From positions 806,001-870,000 of the forward strand of contig JAUKUA010000007.1 in the NCBI GenBank assembly GCA_030549175.1: 64,000 nucleotides of DNA, written 5' to 3'. Below, piece after piece: positions 46,100 through 58,067 of the stretch. Position numbers and translations under genes: made by a program. Position 1 is the first letter of the stretch, and each line of letters starts with the position of its first letter. Source of the DNA: Lasiosphaeris hirsuta (taxonomy: Eukaryota > Ascomycota > Sordariomycetes > Sordariales > Lasiosphaeriaceae). Under the pieces are notes generated by a model that was not told the origin of the DNA, did not search any database, and saw nothing but the letters and a program-made list of their open reading frames with translations.

Positions 46100-47230
46100 A
46101 GACAAGGTAGCTACCTAGGAGAAAAAGGAGGCTAAGGAGACGAAGAAAGTAGAGGCCGTAACTAGGGCAGCTGTAGAAAAGAAGGTCTCTAGGGGTAGAA
46201 GGGGAAAAACCTTCCTAGAGGCTAAGGCTAAGGCCGAAACCAGGGCTAAGGAGGCTATAATAGCGTAGATCGCCTAACCCTCGTAAGATCAAAAGACTCC
46301 GGTAAGAACGGAGTCGACAGATATCTACGGAACGACCTCCCCTATCCTAGCCCCTACTATACGGCCAGAAGACGTCCCCCTACCGACTGTCAAAGATAGG
46401 GAAATGATAGAAGCTCCTAACCCCACAGGTAACATCGGAACCTCGGCGAGCGACGTAACGTTTAGTATCCTAGAGATCCTAATTATACATAGCATCGATA
46501 TGATTACGGTAGGGAGACAACCTAAAGAGGCCCTAAAATAAGTAGCCTAAGAAACTACGAAGGTAATAGGTAAAAGGGCCGAAACTTATAACGAAGAAAA
46601 GCTAAGGGTACTAAAGACCCACGGAGAAAAGCTTTAGGTAACGGCCGAGAGACACGGCCTTAGGGTCGACTAAGCGTTAATGGCCAAGGCTATAGTAATA
46701 GCGGCCTAAGACTAGGAGAACCAGAAGCCGGCTACCGAGACTAACCTCAAATCATACTTCCGGATAATATACGAGGCCATAGAAATCGACGAGGACATAG
46801 ACTAAAAGGACATCTAAGGAACCTACCAGATAGTATAGTAGTAGAGAGAGAAACTATTCCGGAGTGCCAGGGCATATCCCGAGGAATAGGTAGTAAGAAA
46901 GGACGACTAGGTAAAACCGATAAGGAAGGTAATCGGACTAAAGAGACCTTCTACGGAATTACTTAGTAACGATACCCCGTCTAGGAAACTATTACTGATA
47001 CCGGCTCTACGAAAGACGATAGTAACCCTAATCATACGGGGTATCTTCTCTAGGGACATATTACCCGACCCTCGGAAACAGAGGTACGTCTAGATCCTAT
47101 AGAGGAACTTCTTATTAATCGTACGAAGGCTTTGAAGAGCTAGCTCCCTACTTAAGTCTACACGATCACTACCTCCCTTCCCGCTAAGTATCTAACAAGA
47201 AGGGGTAAAACTAGGTATCTCCGTATATAA
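46100..47230 (+). pseudogene. ORF1 (gag-like) of the plus-strand LINE
   Basis: Readable blocks: EKEAKETKKVEAVTRAAVEK, RGKTFLEAKAKAETRAKEAI, TESTDIYGTTSPILAPTIRP, TVKDREMIEAPNPTGNIGTS, KLRVLKTHGEK, RIIYEAIEIDEDID. Highly charged and helical, as expected for the RNA-binding ORF1 protein. Broken by many TAG stops. Confidence 0.6.
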
Positions 47231-47279
47231 ATGATTAGAATCCTCGTAGAAAATGTCGTTAAGACTTTTATATGTTATG

Positions 47280-50200
47280 ACTCTCTACTTGACTAAGGAG
47301 CCTAAGGTAAGTACGACCTAGTCCTTATCTAAGAACCGTAATATGTAATAAAAAGCAATGAGATAAGAGCGTATCTAGCCTATATAGCCGTAGTAGGAAA
47401 TAAAACGTACGGTAGGCCGGGAGTAACTATTTACTATACTAAGGACTAGAACTAGGAACTAACGGGTAACTTCCGATCAGAGAATATAGTAAGGGTTGAA
47501 AACAAGGGGCTACGAGTCTTCTTAGTTTATAAGAATATGAAGACTTAGCTCTTTTATATTTAGGAAGCCCTAGGGATAAAGAGGGGGAATAAGGAATTTC
47601 TAATCGCGGGAGACTTTAACGTAAAATACCTACTTTAATAAGCCGAGAGACATATAGGGCCGGTAACGGAAGCTATAGCCACATAGGTAAACAGAGAGAG
47701 ACTATATACCTTAATCCGAGATATATCAACTTAGGGAAAGAACGTCCTAGACCTAATATTTTATATAGACCTATAAGCTTATAATAATATCGAGAAGGAT
47801 AAGACTATGAGGTCGGACTATCTTTTCTTAAAGGTGATAGTGTTAAAAAGAGTTAGTTAGAAAAATCTTACTTAGAAGCTTAGCCCGACTACGGTAGAAG
47901 ACTAGGTTACTAAAGTGAAGGAGATAATATAAGAGCTTCCTATGGAGGTAAGTAGAAGATAGGAAATAGAAGAGGTTACTTAAAAACTTTAAGAAGCCTT
48001 AAAGTGACTATTATAGAAGTATAAGAAAAGGAGGTAGTCTAACGGAAAAAGGTAGCTATAGTAAAACGAGAAACTTAAAGTAGTAAAGATATATTTCCAG
48101 GTAGCTAAGGATTAGGGAGATAAAGTGATACGAGCCTTAGTATATATAACTTATAAAAAAAAGGTTAAGATAACCTATATGAGATATTAATATAAAAAAG
48201 TCTAGAAGGTAACTAAATTAGGGAATCTATAGAAAGTAATAAGATAATAGGAATGCCGGGTATCGGTAAACGCCCTCTTAAGCCTTATCTTAAGGGAAAG
48301 GGGCTTAGTAAGCTATATAGTAACATATATAGTAGTTATTATCTACGACAAGCTAGTAATATCATAGTATAGATCTAACCTCATAAACGTTAAATATCTT
48401 AGTATCTTATAACTTAAACTACTATGACATATTTCGTAGAGTACTAAAGTTACTAAGAAAGAAGCTTACTAAACATACTATGGAATATAGACGATAGTAT
48501 TAAGACTAAATAAAGTAACAATGGTTATACTAAGGACGGCTTAGTATAAGAAGATAATAAGCCTAAAAGAGGAAGTAATTAAGATTTTCTTAGCCCTTAT
48601 AATTATACTTACTATCTTATATAAGGCTTATCTATAGATAAGATAGTATCTTAAAGTATAAAAACATACGGAAATAATACCTATCTTTAAAGTAAGATAC
48701 TCTAAGGTAACTATAAAAGGCCTTAAACTAATCTTACTCTTACTATATATTAGTAAGAGCCTAGAGAGACTAGTAGTAGGAAGGATAAGTATCTTAGCTA
48801 TATAAGAAAGCCTTATCTACCTATAGTACGTAGGTAAGGTACTATAATAGTTAGTTATAGACCTACTAACAGTAACGATCTATAACATAGAGAATATATA
48901 AGTAAGAGGCCTTGTCGTAGGGGTAGTTATAGCCGACATAGAAGGCGTCTTTAACATAATATAAAAGTAAAGATTAGAGTAGAAGCTCGTGGAGATAAGA
49001 TAAGACCGTACCATAACTTACTTCTATATCGCCTTCTTAATAGACTAGGTAGCTACGATTAGGAAAGACCTAATAGAAACTTAACGGCCGATATTAAGTA
49101 GACTACTATAAAGTTTTTTCCTTTTACTTATCCTCTTTACTTTATATCTTATAGTAATAGTAAAGGACGACTAGACTTATTACTACGTAGACGACGTTAT
49201 AGTCGTTATAATAGGTAAGATAGAGAAATCGGTCTAGGTTAAACTTACGGCGAGGCTCAGAGAGCTTCTAACCTAAGAAAAAGATAACAGAGTCTCCTTC
49301 GATAGTACGAAGAGTAAGTATATCCTCTTTACGCCAAAGAAGGGCTTAAGACTAAATATCCTTGTCTAAAGAATCGTTATATCATATAAGGAAACGTTCT
49401 GGTAGCTAGAAGTATAATTTGATCTAATACTTTACTTTAAGATATATACAAAGGCGGTAGTAGCTAAGAGTAAGCTAACGACTACGTTTCTAAACTATAT
49501 CTCCGGTAAGATTAAAGGGTTAGCCCTAAGGCTCACGGTCTAGGCGGTTAAGACGATCTTCCTACTAACACTACTATATATAATAAAGGCATAGTACGGT
49601 CGGCACAGAGAGTATTTCGTTAATAACACGTTAGACATGGTAGTTAATAATAGCCTCCAAGCGGTACTACCGGCGTAGAAGACTATAAGAACCGTGGTAC
49701 TATATCTAAAATCCGGAGTCCCCACGATCTAACACCTTATTAAGGCTTAGAAGAATACCTTTACGAGAAGGCTTATCCGGCTAGGCTAGACGTACCCGGT
49801 AGTCCGAAAACTACACAAGTTACACGCTCCCGGTAGGAAAAACGACATGCTTCTCGAGAAGATCACCCGCCACGTCGGCGGAACACCCCCCCTACATGAC
49901 AACTTCCTCCAGATAAGAGGCGTCGGAAGGAAGGCTCCGATAGAAGCCATGGCCGCGGCCGCTACCTTAGATAAAAAATGGAGGGTATACTACGTGGAAG
50001 AAAGGAAACGCCGATTATAGTAGTACTGGTAGGACAGAGCCCCCGAGGACTACCGGTACTGGGAGATCTGCTAGAAGGACAGGCTACCGGAACTGGCCCT
50101 GTCCCATAAGGCCTACGTGGCCCTGTTAGCGGAAAGGACCGGCCACGGGGACTTCAAGGAGTACCACGAACGGTTCAACCACAACCCAGAAACCTAGAGA

Positions 50201-50374
50201 CCCTACGAATGTAGAACTCATAAGAACAGAGGACACATATTCACGTGCTTACGGAACGTAAGAACGCTCCCTAGATACAACGGTAACCCGTTACAAATAG
50301 TATAGAGGAGGTCTAAGAAGTGGCTCGACCTGTTCGGAGGCTTCGCGGATAAGTTACTAGGAAGAAAATACTAG
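47280..50374 (+). pseudogene. ORF2 of the plus-strand LINE: endonuclease and reverse transcriptase
   Basis: Endonuclease: EFLIAGDFNVKY (47,607 on), GKNVLDLIFY and SDYLFLKV. Reverse transcriptase: EIIPIFKVRYSK, LLYISKSLERLVVGRI, VVIADIEGVFNI (motif A), TYYYVDDVIVV (catalytic YVDD near 49,180), and downstream KGLALRLT. The C-terminus reads LALSHKAYVALLAERTGHGD and FKEYHERFNHN, then a Cys/His motif (CRTHKNRGHIFTC), ending at TAG 50,372-50,374. This plan is that of Tad-clade fungal LINEs. Internal stops are mainly TAG. Confidence 0.88.
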
Positions 50375-50920
50375 TAACAACGAAAGCGGGAAGAAAATAC
50401 CACGCGGACTGACGCTAAAGAGGAGGCCCTGGCCGGGGCCCCAGCAAATTGAGAAAAGATAGCTTTTCCCCACGGGGGTTTTCATGTATCTTAGACTGAT
50501 GGGTAAGCGAGCCGGGCGGGTGAGGCCCGGAAGCGGCATTTAAAGGGGTTCGAAACGCGGGAGAGCATGGTACTGTCGGCCCGGAGACCCCGGGCCAGGA
50601 CTCTCCTATCGGTGGACTCAGGGCGGAGGATCTCCTTATCGTAGAAGGCCGTGTGCCTCAGGCGTTTACGGGGACTGCGAGAGCCTTGCTGTGCGATTGC
50701 CCCTACGGGGCATAACCCTGCACAATAAAATTTCAATCAAGGGCCCCGTTCGAAAACAGCTCCCTGCCTACCTGTCAGAAATAAAGGGGTCCTGGCCAGA
50801 GGCCAGAACGCGCAGAACCTCCCCTTTAAGATCAAGTTCTAGTCGTAGAGACCCAGCAGGAACAAGAATGTTCTAAGGATATACTATGAGACGATTCTAA
50901 ATCTGGATAACTAGCTAAAC

Positions 50921-50935
50921 AAAAAAAAAAAAAAA
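50921..50935. repeat. Poly(A) run
   Basis: An unbroken run of 15 A, about 190 bp beyond the likely LINE end. It might mark another retroposon tail. Confidence 0.6.
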
Positions 50936-50979
50936 GAACAAAAGGACAGACTGCAAGCACATATTCCCTCCCCATCCTG

Positions 50980-51480
50980 TCAAGAGACATGGAAATAAGA
51001 ACAAAGGAGACGGCGGGGAGGGTCGGAAATCCACCGAGCAGAAGAAATAAAAGACAGAAATTGACTTAGCGATCGCGGCTTCGGCACAGCGGCAGGCTGA
51101 TTCTTTACCACCAGTTCCCTCTTGGCGGTTTTCATTCGCTCCTGCCCCGGGACTTCCCTCTCGTCCGCGGTGTCATCCAAGTACTCGCCCGTGGCCGGGA
51201 GTGTGGGTGAGCGGTCTAGGGTGATAGTGGTGGTGCGTAGCCAGTCGACGACGCCATGGCCAATACAGACAGCGTTGCAGCGCAGAAACTTCCAGGGGGA
51301 CATGGCCTGCTGGAGGAAGGTGTAAGTTCCCTTGCCGTTCAATTAGCGGTAGTGGAGGTCACTGGTGACCCATTCGGTGTCGGTCGGGCTACGCGTGACG
51401 CGGCCCTCGGTTAGCACAATGATCGCAGGGACATTCAAGTCGCTAACCTCTTTGAGCCACAGAAGTCGGCCCCTGGAGCC
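50980..51480 (-). pseudogene. Unknown protein gene with one in-frame TAA
   Basis: A minus-strand frame reads LFLGSRGRLLWLKEVSDLNV, PAIIVLTEGRVTRSPTDTEW and VTSDLHYR, then TAA, then LNGKGTYTFLQQAMSPWKFL, RCNAVCIGHGVVDWLRTTTI and a charged tail to the stop at 50,980. The frame is continuous across the TAA, and Gln (CAA) would fit there. Upstream exons are not clear. No family recognised. Confidence 0.45.
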
Positions 51481-52153
51481 CAAAAACAAACGGAATGGTG
51501 GATGCGGCTGGTCCAGGCATCTTTCTTCGTTTTACACACACAATCGAAGTGGTTGTGCCTCTCCCACGCGCGCACCTTAGGAGCTAGAACATACAGTATT
51601 TTTGCGCATGTGCCCCTCGTGGAGTGCTAGATCCTTCGATGGCCCTTGATTCTGCATCGTCTGGAGGAAGGTCCAACGGTAGCTGAATCAGAAACCACGG
51701 CCCCTTTCCTTCCTCTGACTTGAGACGCAGCTGACCATCCTATATTACGGAGGATCCTGGCCACAACAGCCAAGCTAAGAAGACCCAATGTTCTATCCCC
51801 CTTTCCGATTTCCCTCTGATTACTCCTCGGCATCCCATATTTTCCTCGTCAATGTCGGCACTAGCTTGCTCCCGACATCCTGAGAAGGGCGTCCAGCTGG
51901 GTGTCGGTCAGGCCCTTGCCCGTGTCCTGGACAAACAATTTTTCGACCCAAATCCGCCCATCTTTACGGCCAGCTCGCATGTCGACCAAGTCATGGGGAA
52001 CGCTTTTGACCACCTCCGAGCTGCATTCAAGCAAGCTGTTCCATTGCCCTTGTTGGATTGCCATTCCAAGCTTCGAGAATTGTCGACCCTTTGAGTTTTA
52101 GTTGGAGGCTGGAGGATTTAATCTCATAGGGCAAAGGGTGGCGTAACCATACT
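51481..52153. other. Intergenic, nothing secure
   Basis: Short frames overlap on both strands around 51,850-52,100. The minus-strand one (52,064-51,861, ending LTDTQLDALLRMSG) is the most protein-like, but lacks a recognisable family. Confidence 0.3.
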
Positions 52154-52620
52154 TTACAGGTTAAAGCGAGAAAGCGCTGTTGTGGTAGCTCCAGGGCGAA
52201 CTAGTATCTCTTCCTCCCACTTCTCCAAAAGGATTGTAGTACCGTCAAACTTGGCAAGAAGAACAATCTTGACCTCGTGGTTTGACATGGAAAACCACCG
52301 CCGCATACCTATTCGCAATTGCGCCAACGTCTGAGAGACTCCTGCCTCGATGACAAGTGTTGGCCAGCCATCTTTGCTAGCTCGTTCAGGCTTTGGGCCA
52401 CCGCTTGAATCACCCTCTTTACCCCTTCGTCCAGCATAACCTTATGCTGAAAGTGTAGGACTGCCGATATCTATCCAACTCAGTCGAAGATCCTAAATCA
52501 CCATGCTGAGACCTACAACGTAAGATCTACTTGCATCGTGCCAATTGACAGAAAAGTTGACCACCGCTAGATGCACAAGATGGTCTATCTCCACTGGACT
52601 ACTCATAGACCACGGGGCTT
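52154..52620 (-). pseudogene. Fungal conserved protein with PD-(D/E)XK-like block, decayed
   Basis: The minus-strand frame ends at TAA 52,154-52,156 and reads GWPTLVIEAGVSQTLAQLRI, WFSMSNHEVKIVLLAKFDGT and TILLEKWEEEILV. The pattern WPT-x-VIE-x-G-x-SQ..WF..S..VK-x-VLL..I-x-EKW is that of a widespread fungal family of unknown function that I associate, as inference, with restriction-endonuclease-like folds. The frame upstream carries TAG/TAA at about 52,440 and 52,500 and loses similarity. A more distant relative of the same type lies at 62,041-62,655. Confidence 0.6.
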
Positions 52621-53059
52621 ATCGGCGAAGGATATCCAGATGGCCCGATGGTGTCATGATCAAGCTGCCTCGTTGGGTGGGCAATATATGGACGATGTCA
52701 GTGGCTGGAAGAAGGGATGCGTGGGACGCGAAAATCCAAACATGTAACCAAAGGCTGGCAAGACCAATGTTTCCCCACCACATGTCGGCCGTTACACGAT
52801 AAGTAGAGCAGTTGGGTTTTACAACGCTAGAATTCGCTGGCACAGGGAGCCCTCGACGGTCTTGCTACCACAATTATGCCAAGGACTGTCTCATCTGCCT
52901 CGTCATTGTCGTTGTTGTCGTCTTCGTCATGCAAATTAATGACCTCCCACTGCGACCAGTGCCGCCGAATCGAAGATGTTGCAGGCCTTGGATTGGCCTG
53001 GGCCTACGTTACACTCAATTGACTGGCCTACGCTCCCTGCGCTCCCTGCGCCCCAGAAT

Positions 53060-53300
53060 TCAGGGGTTGGTATGTGTGGATAGCTTGTAGGAGGGCGGAG
53101 GGTTCGTGAAGGATGCAGGGGTCTAGCTTAGATCGTCAGGATCTTCGGCATTGCTGGGAGGGCCATCGTCGAAGAAAAGCGGAAAACCGTCATCGTTGCT
53201 GATTTCGTCGCCCTGGCTCTGCGCGCGCGCGTGAAGCCATCGCTATAGCTAGTTAGCTCTATTGAATACGTGCAATTGAATGAAGTTTACTGTGTGTGCG
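53060..53300 (-). pseudogene. MULE transposase relic, N-terminus only
   Basis: The minus-strand frame reads QSQGDEISNDDGFPLFFDDG, PPSNAEDPDDLS, stop, TPASFTNPPPSYKLSTHT. It matches the N-terminus of the 41-kb MULE (DDFPIFFNDDPPSESDAED, LSNPLPSRKLCTHK). The 5' flank also matches (TTCATTCAATTG..). The rest of the transposase is absent. Confidence 0.75.
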
Positions 53301-54060
53301 AAAAACGCGATTTGACTCGGTTGACTGCGTTGTAATGGCTGGAGTTGTTTGTTAGAGATGGAAAGATTTGGTGGGGTTGAAAGGTGGAAGATTGAAGTGT
53401 TGGCTTGCAGGGAGGGCTCTGCCACCTGATCCTCTCCTCTGCTGTCGGGGTCTAGATCAAGGGGCCATGTCCCGGGCGAAGTGGTGTTTAACCCCATACC
53501 AGGCCAGGTATCGTTAAGAAACTACATGCTTCTTCCTTCGAAATGGGCAGTGACCACAAAGATAGGGGGCTGGTGGGGCTTCTTCTAGCAGCCATCGTTC
53601 CCAGCGCATTTACACTTCCTCTCCGGTCGCACCCGTCGGTCGGCCTTGGATTGATCGCGTCAGGGTTGCTTCAATCAGTCGGTTCAATCGGTCCGTCAAA
53701 TTGAATGGTCTCTGCCAGGGTAACGAAGCAATCGAGGTCCAAAAAGCGATGTAATTGACAGCCTTGGTGTTGATGGTGATGATTGAGATGGTTGTGATGT
53801 TGTGGCATTGATTGAAATTCATTGCCGTGTTCGGATTTCGTCAGTGAGCGCGGCGCGGCAAAGAGTGGCGGGTCAAAAGGGGACAAGGTTGAGATGGGCA
53901 AGGATGGGCTTAGGTGCCCCGTTCGGGCGGGTAACTTCGGGCTAACGTTCCATTCCAAGTGCTAGCGGCGGCAGATATCCGTTATAGCCTCGCCAAAAGC
54001 CAGGGAGATGGACTGAAATATGCTGTGTGCGCTCAATGAAAGGGTGAGCATTCAGTCAAC
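53301..54060. other. Intergenic, nothing recognised
   Basis: Low-complexity short frames on the minus strand (His/Ile-rich, from a TGATGGTGATGATTGAG-type stretch at 53,760-53,800) are not convincing genes. Confidence 0.35.
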
Positions 54061-54300
54061 CTCGGGAAGTTACTGGCATCTGGTCATCACCTCGGCGCTG
54101 CCATCTGCCTCGATGCCCAGCCAGATAAGGACTCGATCTGCTTGAGATCTCCGGCATCAAGCCGGCTTGGTGGCTGCGCTCGTCGATAGCTGATTGGCCT
54201 ATGCAGATCTGGTCGATCCACAGCCACTGCCAGAGATTCTCTCCAACGGCAAAAATAAAAAACGGCCTGATAATATGGTATTGATCGATATCAGAGATTA
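54061..54300 (-). pseudogene. HET-domain fragment
   Basis: The minus strand reads LWIDQICIGQSAIDERSHQA then GLMPEI, and, one base out of frame, SQADRVLIWLGIEADGSAEV. These are the central motifs of a HET domain (WIDQ-x-CI-x-Q..ER-x-HQ..LM..IY..A..V-x-x-WLG). The upstream YEALSYVWG-type block and the C-terminal part are missing. The nearest other HET relic (56,958-58,067) lacks exactly this core but is on the opposite strand. Confidence 0.75.
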
Positions 54301-54613
54301 CAACCTCGTCCACCAATCTTCCATGAGGTGGATAATACAACAATAGCAGCTGAGACAGCAAGAGAATACTGTGAAGTGAATAATCCATCTCACAAACTAA
54401 GCCAAAGGTAGTCACACACGGTGAATTTGAAAGAATTACACAACAAAGAACATGCTGTGCAGCTGTAAACAAAGTCACTGAAATATTTTGTTATCGATAA
54501 GGGCGTCGAGGATAAAACCAAGCCCCGCCTTCCTGTCAAGATTTTTTTCTTCTTTACAAACGAAACGCAGTACTTGTCAACATTTTCTTGTCTCGTCACC
54601 ATCCAACCAAGAT

Positions 54614-56478
54614 ATGCTCAAGCTCTCGGCCATCTCCAAGAGCCCTCTCTTCGAGGCGCTCTGCCTCTCCGTCGCTACGGAGACAGCCAGCGTCACCTTT
54701 GCCTGCGGCGGCAAAATTCCCATGGCCTTGAATGCGTCAGGCGATGGCTCCCAGGACCAGACAGCACCTAAACTACAGGCCAATCCTGTTACCCTTCGAT
54801 GGGACGCGCAAGACGGATCCGTCTCAGGCAAGATGACGCTCCCTCTTACGCTTGCTACGGAGGGAGATGTTGAGCAGCTCATCAAGGATATGCAGCCGGC
54901 TACCTTTGGCCGCGGTGGCGAACACGTCTTTGACACGTCGTACCGCCGGGCCTCCAAGCTGGATCCTACCCAGTTCACGTCGTCGTTCAACCCCTACGAG
55001 CTTGGTATTATTGATACTGTCGCGCAGGCTCTGCTTCCCAGTCTTCGAGGCGGCAAGCAGGTTCGAGGTGTGAGAGCCGAGCTCTATAGTCTGAATGTAA
55101 GATCACCCCATCCACACACACATCCGTTTACACACACACATCCATCCACACACGCATACACACACCCTCTTGTTTGATAAGGAGACCACTCTCGCTGACA
55201 GTGATATATCTTGCAGATCTACTCAGGCCCAAGCGGCAAATTCAAGTCCCACGTTGATACCCCGCGCTCTCCGGATCAGTTCGGCTCCCTCGTCGTCTGC
55301 CTGCCGCTGGACCACCAGGGCGGTGCGCTCGAGGTCCGCCACAAGGAAAAGACGGTCGTGTTTGACTGGAGCAAGGCCAAGGGCGAAAAGGACTTTGTCC
55401 ACTGGGCTGCCTTCTACAGCGACCGCGAGCATGAAGTTCTCGCGGTGACCCAAGGCCACCGCCTCACGCTGACCTACAACCTCTACTGCGTACGCGGCAA
55501 TGGCCAGCTCGTGGTCATTGTCGGGCTCTCGATCCCACCAAGCTGCCTCTGTACAAGACCATTTACGACTTGGTGAATGACAGGAACCTCTGGGCTGAGG
55601 GTAAGTTGACTGCCTAAACAAACAAAAGGGGGGGGAGGGGGGGAGAGAAAAACTAATCCTTCTCAGGCGGCTTGATCGGCTACAATTGCAGCCATGTATA
55701 TCCCCACACAACCAAGACGCCCATCAATTTCACCGCTCCCGACAACCTCAAGGGCGCCGATATGCTCATGTTTGAGATGTTCTCGTCCATGGGGCTGCGC
55801 GTTCGGTTCCGACCGGCTGTACTTGACCCCCAGTACCGCGATTACAGCATGTACCTCGACGGCAGTGGCGATAGCAGCACGGACAATGAAGACAACGACG
55901 ATAAAGACGACAGCGATGACGACATGGAGAGCGGGGCTCCAGCCAAGCCCGTCATCGGCAAGGAACTCGGGTACAAATTTGAGCTTGGACTTGGGTTTGA
56001 GCCCTTGGAAGCCATGAAAATGTACGACAAGTGGTCTGGAAAGACGGTGGGCGCAAAATATGTTCACTTTGACACCGACAAGGAAGCTCCCGAGATGCAC
56101 GCCAAAAAGCCTCGAGAGGCTGCCGTGGATCAGAACCAGAATCAGGCGTTGTCAGAGTACATCGAGTTCTCCAAGGTTCACTGGTTGAACGACGCCAGCC
56201 ACATGGAGCCGCAGCTTTCGTGGATTGCTGTAAGTGAATTCCTAATCTGCTTCTCTTCTAGTCAAGTTGGGATCTTGGCTCACATTTTTCTCTCCTAGTA
56301 CGGAAATGAGCCTTCGATCAAGCTCATCTACTCTTCTCTAGCCATGATCATCGATGTGCCTGCAGGTGGCGCGCAACGCCCCAACAACACGAGCGGTGAT
56401 AAGAAGACAGGCAGAAAGAGGCGCAGGTATTCAAGCGAGGACAATACAGGCAAAAAAAAAGGCCAAGCACTCGAGTAA
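54614..56478 (+). pseudogene. 2-oxoglutarate/Fe(II) oxygenase-like gene, four exons, one frameshift
   Basis: Exons 54,614-55,096, 55,217-55,600, 55,667-56,229, 56,299-56,478; introns 120, 66 and 69 bp with GTAAG donors and AG acceptors. Exon 1 opens MLKLSAISKSPLFEAL and includes FGRGGEHVFDTSYR. Exon 2 has IYSGPSGKFKSHVDTPRSPD, with the metal-binding H-x-D, then SLVVCLPLDHQGGALEVRH and YSDREHEVLAVTQGHRLTLT with the distal His and the 2OG-binding Arg region. At about 55,505-55,520 one base is missing: the frame must change to read DPTKLPLYKTIYDLV. Exon 3 goes on with GGLIGYNCSHVYPHT, NLKGADMLMFEMFSSMGLRV and an acidic run. In exon 4 a run of nine A changes the tail; eight A would extend it as KKKAKHSSNDES. 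The ATG at 54,614 fits the family start. It is a pseudogene unless the missing base is a sequence error. Confidence 0.85.
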
Positions 56479-56957
56479 TGACGAGTCGGGTGAAGAGATG
56501 GGATGACTGATATAGCCTATGAGGCCCAAGCGCTATCAGCGTTGTACCCCAAGTTGTTCTCTTGATGAATGGAGATGTGTCAAGCTCTGGCTAGCTTTGG
56601 TGGATACCGCGTGCCAATGGATAATGGGGGCAGATGGCATTTATATCTGGTTATCGATGGTGCGATACTGAGCTATCCGGATTAGTAGCGTAGCGTAGTA
56701 GCGGCCCGCACCCGCGCAAAGCGGGAGCGTCCATCTATGCCATTACTAGGCCTACGAAATAAAAGAAAAATCATCTATCTACCTACCTTGGTTTTGTCTC
56801 AGCGCATGCAACTCTATCACCTCCAAGGCATCGTCAGCGCTGTGTGCAAAAGTAGTGTATCTAAACGAATAAGACTCTCAATTGTTAAAAACGTTTGCAC
56901 ACTGGAAACTATAAGTTAGAACTGCAACTGCATGACTGAATTCCTGAGAGAGCGTAT

Positions 56958-58067
56958 ATGCTTGTACGTTCAGCTCCGTTCAGATTCATCAGCCCTGTAC
57001 ACCTCCATGATTTCACTTACAACGTGCCCTCTGTCGAAAGGCCCGCCCAAATAGTCCGCGGCGTCTGGGAAATTCGTCTCATCCACCTTCAGCTAAGCAA
57101 GGCCAACAGCCACAACACCCCCATCCAATACGACCTCTTCCACACAACCTTCAGCAAGGTAAAACGTTACTACGAGGCTCTCTCGCACGTCTAGGCTAAT
57201 GACACAGGCATTCTTTACTGCACGCCGATTACAACAAGCCTGCGGAGGATGTCTACACCGATGCGGCGAGGTTTTTTGTCGAGACTAGAAAGACGTTGGA
57301 GTTCCTAGGTTACTGCTGGGCTTACCAGGAACCTGGCCTGCCTCCCTTCCTGGGTGCCAGACTGGTCTGACTCTTGCTCCTACCCTCGTCCTCTCCCTTA
57401 CTTTAATGGCCTAGTTGTGTGTGGTGATGGGGGTCCAGAGTTTCAGATATCTGGGACGTGTCTTGCTTTCAAGGGGCGTCGGATGGGGAGTGTGGGCGTG
57501 CTGGGCGAGCCCTGCCTCGAGGAGCACGTGTCTCCAACGAGGATCTCAGAACTCTTTATCGCCTGGCGAGCTATTCTGACAAACTACCCAACAGCCATCG
57601 ACACCTCGGACGAGGTTGTAGAAGGTCATGTAGTCGGTGTTCTCGTTGCCGGTCGCGGGCCTAGAAAGGAACCGCTAGACCGGGGGACCATGGATGAATT
57701 CGTTGCCGCGTACCGTCTATGGTCTTGTCAAGCATCTGCAACGGCATCCGATGCCGATGAATGGCCCATCTCTGAGGCGATGAATGCTGTTCGTTTCACG
57801 GGCTCAGTGAGGAGGGCGTGTGTGGGACGGCGCGTCTTCGTTTCCCAAGACGGCTTTGTTGGTCTGGCTCCGCAGGAGACTGCCGAGACAGACTTTGTGG
57901 TCTCCAATGCGAGAGGAGACCAGTTTTTGGTCTTACGGCAGACAAGTACGGTGGGGTGCACACTCGTTGGGCCGTGGTACGTTTCTCGTCTAGGGGATCT
58001 CCTATTTCTCGAGCAACGAGTGTTTTTTGTTCATCATGGCACTCCGCAGATCGCTGATAGGGTTTGA
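56958..58067 (+). pseudogene. HET-domain protein gene with the core deleted
   Basis: The 5' part (ATG 56,958) reads VRGVWEIRLIHLQLSKANSH and RYYEALSHV before a TAG, the place of the usual YEALSYVWG. Then the HET core (DAICI..QM..IY) is absent, and another frame gives HADYNKPAEDVYTDAARFFV, ETRKTLEFLGYCWAYQEPGL. A further one-base shift leads to PSWVPDWSDSCSYPRPLPY and the C-terminal half (CLAFKGRRMGSVGVLG, CVGRRVFVSQDGFVGLAPQ, LVLRQTSTVGCTLVGPWYVS), open to the TGA at 58,065-58,067. This matches the plan of large fungal HET proteins with about 300 codons lost. Not functional as a HET protein. Confidence 0.8.

Larger units (their letters stand above)
45001..50735 (+). mobile_element. Tad-like LINE, plus strand, decayed, near full length
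   Basis: A GC-rich leader (from about 44,970) precedes ORF1 and ORF2, and the element ends near CAATAAAATTTCAATCAA (50,727). Both boundaries are approximate because no target duplication was identified. The coding sense can be followed almost throughout with TAG/TAA in place of Gln/Trp. It faces the opposite way to the LINE at 36,020-40,918 and differs from it in sequence, though both have the same domain order. Confidence 0.8.

Noticed and set aside
55223..56100. Minus-strand frames inside the oxygenase gene
   Set aside because: Antisense shadows of well-supported exons.
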